The notes below the pieces were generated by a model that saw only the letters and a list, made by a program, of their open reading frames with translations, was not told the DNA's origin and did no database searches. Shown in pieces: positions 1 to 3,593 of a stretch of 6,363 nucleotides of DNA (positions are counted from its first letter, which is position 1; each line of letters opens with the position of its first letter). Source of the DNA: Bacteroidota bacterium (GTDB lineage: Bacteria > Bacteroidota > Rhodothermia > Rhodothermales > UBA10348); assembly GCA_024640835.1 (NCBI GenBank), contig JAHEEH010000124.1, positions 1 to 6,363 of the forward strand, given 5' to 3'. The position numbers and the translations under genes were made by a program.

Positions 1-468
1 CCGTTCGACCGCCGCTTCTACTCGGGAGGCGCAAACAGCGTCCGCGCCTGGCGACTCCGACAGCTGGGTCCCGGATCGGCGAGCTTCGCCTCCGCGGTCG
101 ACTCGGTGACGACGGGCACCACGAACCTGCTCGGTGGCGAAATCAAGCTGGAGGCCTCCGTCGAATACCGCCGGACGGTCATCTACAATCTCCTTGCCGC
201 GGACTGGGTCCTGGCCGTCTTCGCCGACGCCGGAAACGTGTGGTCGGGGCCGCGCAACCCGGGCCTGAGGGACGGACGTTTCCGGTTCGATTCGTTCTGG
301 CGCGAGATCGGCGTCGGGTCGGGGTTCGGCGTGCGCCTGGCATGGGAGTACCTGATCGTTCGGCTCGACTTTGCGTACAAGGTCCACGATCCCCTTCGAC
401 GGGGCGTGTTTCTGCCGGACGGATTCAATGATCCCGTCATCCAGTTCGGCATTGGCCATACGTTCTGA
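1..468 (+). CDS. Omp85/BamA-TamA family outer-membrane barrel protein, C-terminal part (5' end outside window)
   Basis: The frame is open from base 1 and gives the last 155 residues of an outer-membrane beta-barrel of the Omp85 superfamily, which inserts or translocates proteins at the outer membrane. Residues 6-17 of the fragment (FYSGGANSVRAW) match the L6-loop signature whose invariant Arg (R15) reaches into the barrel. The usual VRG(F/Y) reads VRAW here, a variant I associate with Bacteroidetes TamA/BamA-like proteins. Next comes the conserved strand FADAGNVW (residues 74-81). After it, alternating strands GVGSGFGVRL (104-113) and RLDFAYKVHDP (121-131) resemble the barrel end of these proteins. 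The chain ends GIGHTF with a terminal Phe, the normal BAM targeting signal. Signal peptide and POTRA domains would lie upstream, so I cannot tell BamA from TamA/TamL or another paralogue. An internal GTG at 106 is not the start, because the family signature begins before it. Twelve bases separate it from the next gene. Confidence 0.87.
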   Translation, partial: PFDRRFYSGGANSVRAWRLRQLGPGSASFASAVDSVTTGTTNLLGGEIKLEASVEYRRTVIYNLLAADWVLAVFADAGNVWSGPRNPGLRDGRFRFDSFWREIGVGSGFGVRLAWEYLIVRLDFAYKVHDPLRRGVFLPDGFNDPVIQFGIGHTF

Positions 469-480
469 CGATATCCTGCC

Positions 481-1089
481 ATGCCCTCCAGCGGCCTCAT
501 GACCTCCATCCGAAGCCTTCGCGCGCGGTTCTCGCGTCGCCGGGAGGACGTCGACCTGCGGGATACGGCCGACTTCCTTGCCGGCGTGCCCCTGTTCGCA
601 TCGCTCTCGCGCACCATGCTGGTCCACCTGGCCGAAGCCGTCCATCATCGATCGTATCGCCGGGACGAGTTCGTCTACTACCAGGGAGATCCGGCCATCG
701 GACTCTTCGTGATCCGTTCCGGATCGGTCCGGATCCTGGTCGAGGGATCGGGCGGCTCCCTGCACGAGATCCGGGTCGCGGGCGATGGGGAGGTCCTGGG
801 CGTCGAGGGCGTCCTGGGCGACGGCAACCTGCGGAGGCGCGAATCCGCGCAGTCGATCGCGGACGCCCGTCTCATGGGGATTTTCAGCCCCGACTACCGT
901 ACGCTCCGCCGGCGACACCCCAAGACCGGCTGTGCCGTGTCCAGCCTCTTCGCACGCTACGCGGCCACCTGGCTCAGCGAAATGCAGCGGCTCGCCGCGG
1001 ATCGTCACGATGCCGTCGCTGCGGCCTCGCTCGCCGGTGACGCGGGCGACCTGGCCACGGCCAACTTCCGACAGAACCAGGGCCTCTGA
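481..1089 (+). CDS. Cyclic-nucleotide-binding-domain protein without a DNA-binding domain
   Basis: A 202-residue soluble protein. Residues about 30-150 follow the Crp/Fnr/PKA-type cNMP-binding beta-roll: LAGVPLFASL opens it, then YYQGDPAIGLFVIRSGSVRILVEG (given here as positions 66-89), then GEVLGVEGVLGDG (103-115). The segment RRRESAQSIADARLMGI (118-134) takes the place of the phosphate-binding cassette. The usual Gly-Glu...Arg-x-Ala pattern is only partly kept: E104 or E109 and R120 are candidates, with Ser-Ala after the Arg, so ligand binding is uncertain. After the roll there is one helical stretch (about 152-174) and an Ala/Gly/Asp-rich tail. The helix-turn-helix that makes Crp a transcription factor is absent, so this is not a complete Crp regulator. 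The basic N-terminus (residues 11-21, seven Arg) has no signal-peptide shape. ATG 481 is taken as the start; an in-frame ATG at 499 is possible and neither has a clear Shine-Dalgarno. It is likely co-transcribed with the Omp85 gene and the methyltransferase. It may be a regulatory or partner-binding subunit, but the target is unknown. Confidence 0.8.
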   Translation: MPSSGLMTSIRSLRARFSRRREDVDLRDTADFLAGVPLFASLSRTMLVHLAEAVHHRSYRRDEFVYYQGDPAIGLFVIRSGSVRILVEGSGGSLHEIRVAGDGEVLGVEGVLGDGNLRRRESAQSIADARLMGIFSPDYRTLRRRHPKTGCAVSSLFARYAATWLSEMQRLAADRHDAVAAASLAGDAGDLATANFRQNQGL

Positions 1090-1092
1090 ACC

Positions 1093-2493
1093 ATGAAGAA
1101 AGGAACCACCTTCGAGGCCCGGATCGACAAGTTCGCCGACCGGGGCAAGTCGCTCTCGCGAATCGACGGTTTCGTCGTCTTCTTCCCGGGGGGCGTTCCG
1201 GGCGACCGGGTGCGGGCGACGCTCGTGCGATCGCGCAGCCGGCACGGCGAGGCACGGGTCGAGGAGCTGCTCGAAGCGAGCGACCTCCGTACCGACCCCA
1301 GGTGTCGCTATTTCGGCGTATGTGGGGGATGCAAGTGGCAGCATGTGCGCTACGAGGCCCAGCTGGACGCCAAGGGGCAGGCGGTCCGGGAGGCCTTCGA
1401 GCACCACGGAGGCTTCGAGAACCCGACGGTTCACCCGGCGATCGGCTCGGACGATCCCTGGTTCTACCGCAACAAGATGGAATTCTCCTTCAGCGCGGAG
1501 CGGTGGCTCACCCGCGAGGAGATCGCTTCGGGCGAGCGGTTCGACCTGGGATTCGCCCTGGGACTGCACGCCCCCGGACATTTCAACAAGGTGATCGATC
1601 TCACCGAGTGCCACCTGCAGTCGGAGCTCAGCGCACAGCTCGTGAACGGTTTCCGCAGGCTGGCCCTGGAGCGCGAATGGGACGCCTGGCACATCCGGAA
1701 TCACAGGGGATACCTTCGCCACCTGGTCATCCGCCAGGCGCGTCACACGGACGACCTGATGGTGAACCTGGTGACGAGCCGGCTGGACGAGACGCGCAAC
1801 GAGGAGATCGCGGCCTTCCTCCGCGCGGAATTCCCGGCGGTCACGACCTTCGTCAACGGGATCCACTCGGGCGTGTCCCAGACCGCGTTCGGCGAGGCCC
1901 TGCACACGGTCTTCGGTCCCGGCCTCGTCCGCGACCGGATCGGACCGTATACCTTCGAGATCGGGCCGAACGCCTTCTTCCAGACCAACACGTCGCAGGC
2001 TGAGCGCCTGTACCAGGTCGCGAAGGACTATGCCCGCCTGACGCCGGACGATCTCGTATATGACCTGTACTGCGGGGCCGGATCGATCACGCTGTTCGTC
2101 GCCGCCGACGCGAGGCACGTGGTGGGGGTCGAGCTCATCGAGGACGCGGTCGTGAACGCCAGGGCGAACGCGGCGGCCAACGGGATCGGGAACGTCACGT
2201 TCGAGACCGGGGACATGCTCAAGCTGTTCACCCCGGACTTCGTGCGGAAGCACGGGAAGCCGGACGTCCTGATCGTCGATCCGCCCAGGGCCGGCATGCA
2301 TCCCAAGGTGGTGCGGCAGATCGCCGACCTCAAGCCCGGGCGGCTCGTGTACGTGAGCTGCAATCCGCTCACGCAGGCGCGCGACCTGGCGGCGCTGACC
2401 GAGGCCTACACGCTCGAGGAGATGCAGCCCGTGGATCTCTTCCCACACACGTTTCACGTCGAAAACGTGGCCCGCCTCACCGCGCGCGCCTGA
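1093..2493 (+). CDS. rlmD: 23S rRNA (uracil-C5)-methyltransferase, RlmD/TrmA family
   Basis: A full-length 466-residue SAM-dependent RNA uracil-C5 methyltransferase, most likely for U1939-type positions of 23S rRNA. Residues 1-60 form a TRAM RNA-binding domain (FEARIDKFADRGKSLSRIDG). C71, C77 and C80 (CX5CGGC, followed by KWQH) with C173 (TECH) are the 4Fe-4S cluster ligands. The central RNA-binding region includes PWFYRNKMEFSF (122-133). The methyltransferase domain has GPNAFFQTNT (291-300), motif I DLYCGAGSITL (324-334), E347 for the SAM ribose and VDPPRAGMH (395-403). The nucleophile is C423 in YVSCNP, and the base is E457 in PHTFHVENV. All catalytic residues are present and length is normal. 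The 4Fe-4S set plus TRAM favours RlmD/RlmC over E. coli-type TrmA, but the exact target uridine (1939, 747 or both) cannot be read from sequence. ATG 1093 starts 3 bases after the preceding stop; a weak AGGG lies at 1079-1082. The stop is 4 bases before the next start, which indicates an operon. Confidence 0.93.
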   Translation: MKKGTTFEARIDKFADRGKSLSRIDGFVVFFPGGVPGDRVRATLVRSRSRHGEARVEELLEASDLRTDPRCRYFGVCGGCKWQHVRYEAQLDAKGQAVREAFEHHGGFENPTVHPAIGSDDPWFYRNKMEFSFSAERWLTREEIASGERFDLGFALGLHAPGHFNKVIDLTECHLQSELSAQLVNGFRRLALEREWDAWHIRNHRGYLRHLVIRQARHTDDLMVNLVTSRLDETRNEEIAAFLRAEFPAVTTFVNGIHSGVSQTAFGEALHTVFGPGLVRDRIGPYTFEIGPNAFFQTNTSQAERLYQVAKDYARLTPDDLVYDLYCGAGSITLFVAADARHVVGVELIEDAVVNARANAAANGIGNVTFETGDMLKLFTPDFVRKHGKPDVLIVDPPRAGMHPKVVRQIADLKPGRLVYVSCNPLTQARDLAALTEAYTLEEMQPVDLFPHTFHVENVARLTARA

Positions 2494-2497
2494 CGCC

Positions 2498-3475
2498 ATG
2501 CCCATCGCCTTCGTGACCGGCGGGACGGGCTTCGTGGGAAGCCACCTGGTCGAGGAATTGCTCGGCCGTGGCTACTCGGTGCGCTGCCTGGTCCGGAGCG
2601 ACCCGAAATGGCTTGCCGGGATGGACGTGACCATGGTTCGCGGGGCGCTCGACCGGGTCGATTCCATCCGGGATGCGGTCCTGGAGGCCGACTTCGTCTT
2701 CCACGTGGGAGGACTCACCCGCGCCCGAACCTGGGAGGCGCTCCGCCGGGCCAATGTCGAGGACACGGTACGCCTCCTCGATTTGATTCGCGCACGACCG
2801 GGATCCCCGCCCCGGGTGCTGGTGACGTCCAGCCTTGCCGCCGTCGGACGGAGTGACTTCGCCGTCGCGGACGAATCCACGCCCCTTCGCCCGGTCAGCC
2901 GCTACGGGCGGTCCAAGGCCGAGATGGAAGCCGGCATCGAGCCGTACCGGTCGGATATGCCGCTCGTCGTCGTCCGTCCACCCGCCGTGTACGGCCCGCG
3001 GGACGCCGACGTCCTCACCTTCTTCCAGTCGGTCGCTCGCGGACTCTGCCCGATCGTGGGACGGGCGGACCGGCCGGCCGTGAGCCTCGTCCATGCGCGG
3101 GACCTGGTGCGCGGCATGGCCGATGCCGCCGAGTCGACCGCCGCGGACGGACGCACCTACTTCGTCGGAGGAGAGCCGCCCGTCTCGTGGGCCGACGTGC
3201 GCGATGCCACGGCGTCGGTCGTCGGGCGACGCGTGGTCACGATGCCGGTGCCCCCCTTCCTGGTGCCTGTCGTGGGAGCCGTGTCCGAGTGGGGTGGGCG
3301 ACTGGTCGGCAGGCATCCGGCTCTGGACCGCGAGAAGGCCGCGGAAATCCTGCATGCCACCCTGATGTGTTCGAACGCGCGAGCGGCCGCCGACTTCGGC
3401 TTCGAAGAGCGGATACCGCTCGCGGAGGGTGTCGCGGAGACGATCGGCTGGTACCGCGCGCACGGCTGGATGTAG
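2498..3475 (+). CDS. NAD(P)-dependent epimerase/dehydratase (extended SDR family)
   Basis: A complete 325-residue cytoplasmic oxidoreductase of the extended short-chain dehydrogenase/reductase family. The N-terminal Rossmann fold has the dinucleotide motif TGGTGFVGSH (residues 7-16). Strand beta-2 ends CLVRS (30-34) with a basic residue and no Asp or Glu, which suggests NADP(H) rather than NAD(H). The catalytic set is visible: Ser in VTSSLAAVG (109-117) and the Tyr-x-x-x-Lys pair Y136/K140 in RYGRSKAE. RPPAVYGPRD (160-169) is the conserved extended-SDR segment after the active site. The C-terminal third is the substrate domain and includes VSLVHARDLVRGM (195-207) and a final GFEERIPLAEGVAETIGWYR (301-320), typical of this family. 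It looks most like the dihydroflavonol-reductase/3-beta-HSD-like bacterial group than like a sugar-nucleotide epimerase, but the substrate cannot be assigned. It starts 4 bases after the methyltransferase stop without an obvious ribosome-binding site, so translational coupling is likely. It is the last gene of the tight cluster. Confidence 0.92.
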   Translation: MPIAFVTGGTGFVGSHLVEELLGRGYSVRCLVRSDPKWLAGMDVTMVRGALDRVDSIRDAVLEADFVFHVGGLTRARTWEALRRANVEDTVRLLDLIRARPGSPPRVLVTSSLAAVGRSDFAVADESTPLRPVSRYGRSKAEMEAGIEPYRSDMPLVVVRPPAVYGPRDADVLTFFQSVARGLCPIVGRADRPAVSLVHARDLVRGMADAAESTAADGRTYFVGGEPPVSWADVRDATASVVGRRVVTMPVPPFLVPVVGAVSEWGGRLVGRHPALDREKAAEILHATLMCSNARAAADFGFEERIPLAEGVAETIGWYRAHGWM

Positions 3476-3512
3476 CCCGGGATCGCCGGGGCGACCGCCG
3501 GAGGCGATGCGC

Positions 3513-3528
3513 GGGGAATCCTTTCCCC
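3513..3528 (+). terminator. Short hairpin, possible weak terminator after the SDR gene
   Basis: A perfect 6-base-pair inverted repeat, GGGGAA, a 4-base loop TCCT, then TTCCCC, starts 38 bases after the SDR stop codon. It is followed by CCGGCC and then a T-rich but interrupted stretch rather than a clean run of T, so it is a poor fit to a classic intrinsic terminator. It could equally be a leader structure of kgd or chance. Confidence 0.25.
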
Positions 3529-3540
3529 CCGGCCTTTCGT

Positions 3541-3548
3541 TAGCTTTC
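3541..3548 (+). promoter_or_regulatory. Candidate -10-like element ahead of kgd
   Basis: TAGCTTTC, in a T-rich patch 46 bases upstream of the GTG start, matches seven of eight positions (counting the two free ones) of the Bacteroidetes-type TAnnTTTG -7 element. No convincing TTG-type -33 partner is seen at the expected distance. The position suits a promoter for kgd, which starts a new unit after a gap, but the match is short and the host phylum is inferred. Confidence 0.22.
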
Positions 3549-3593
3549 TTTCCGTTTTCGTGGCCAAATCGTCCCTTCGCGGGACGTCGGGAC

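Larger units (their letters stand above)
3476..3593. other. Intergenic region between the four-gene cluster and kgd
   Basis: This 118-base gap is the only substantial non-coding space in the window. Its left half is GC-rich with inverted repeats (ATCGCC at 3482-3487 pairs with GGCGAT at 3503-3508; GGGGAA at 3513-3518 pairs with TTCCCC at 3523-3528). Its right half is unusually T-rich for this genome (about 3533-3560). It probably holds the end of the upstream transcript and the promoter and leader of kgd. An alternative ATG for kgd at 3507 lies inside it. I see no tRNA, small ORF of note or riboswitch architecture. Confidence 0.6.

Noticed and set aside
469..480. TATCCT just before the cNMP-domain gene as a -10 promoter element
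   Set aside because: It is only 3 bases from the ATG at 481 and inside a 12-base gap; a start site would fall within the gene unless ATG 499 is the true start. Too weak to list.
712..736. Repeated GATCCG/CCGGATC words in the cNMP-domain gene
   Set aside because: They are short, inside coding sequence, and follow from Ile-Arg-Ser and Val-Arg-Ile codons; there is no array or larger repeat.
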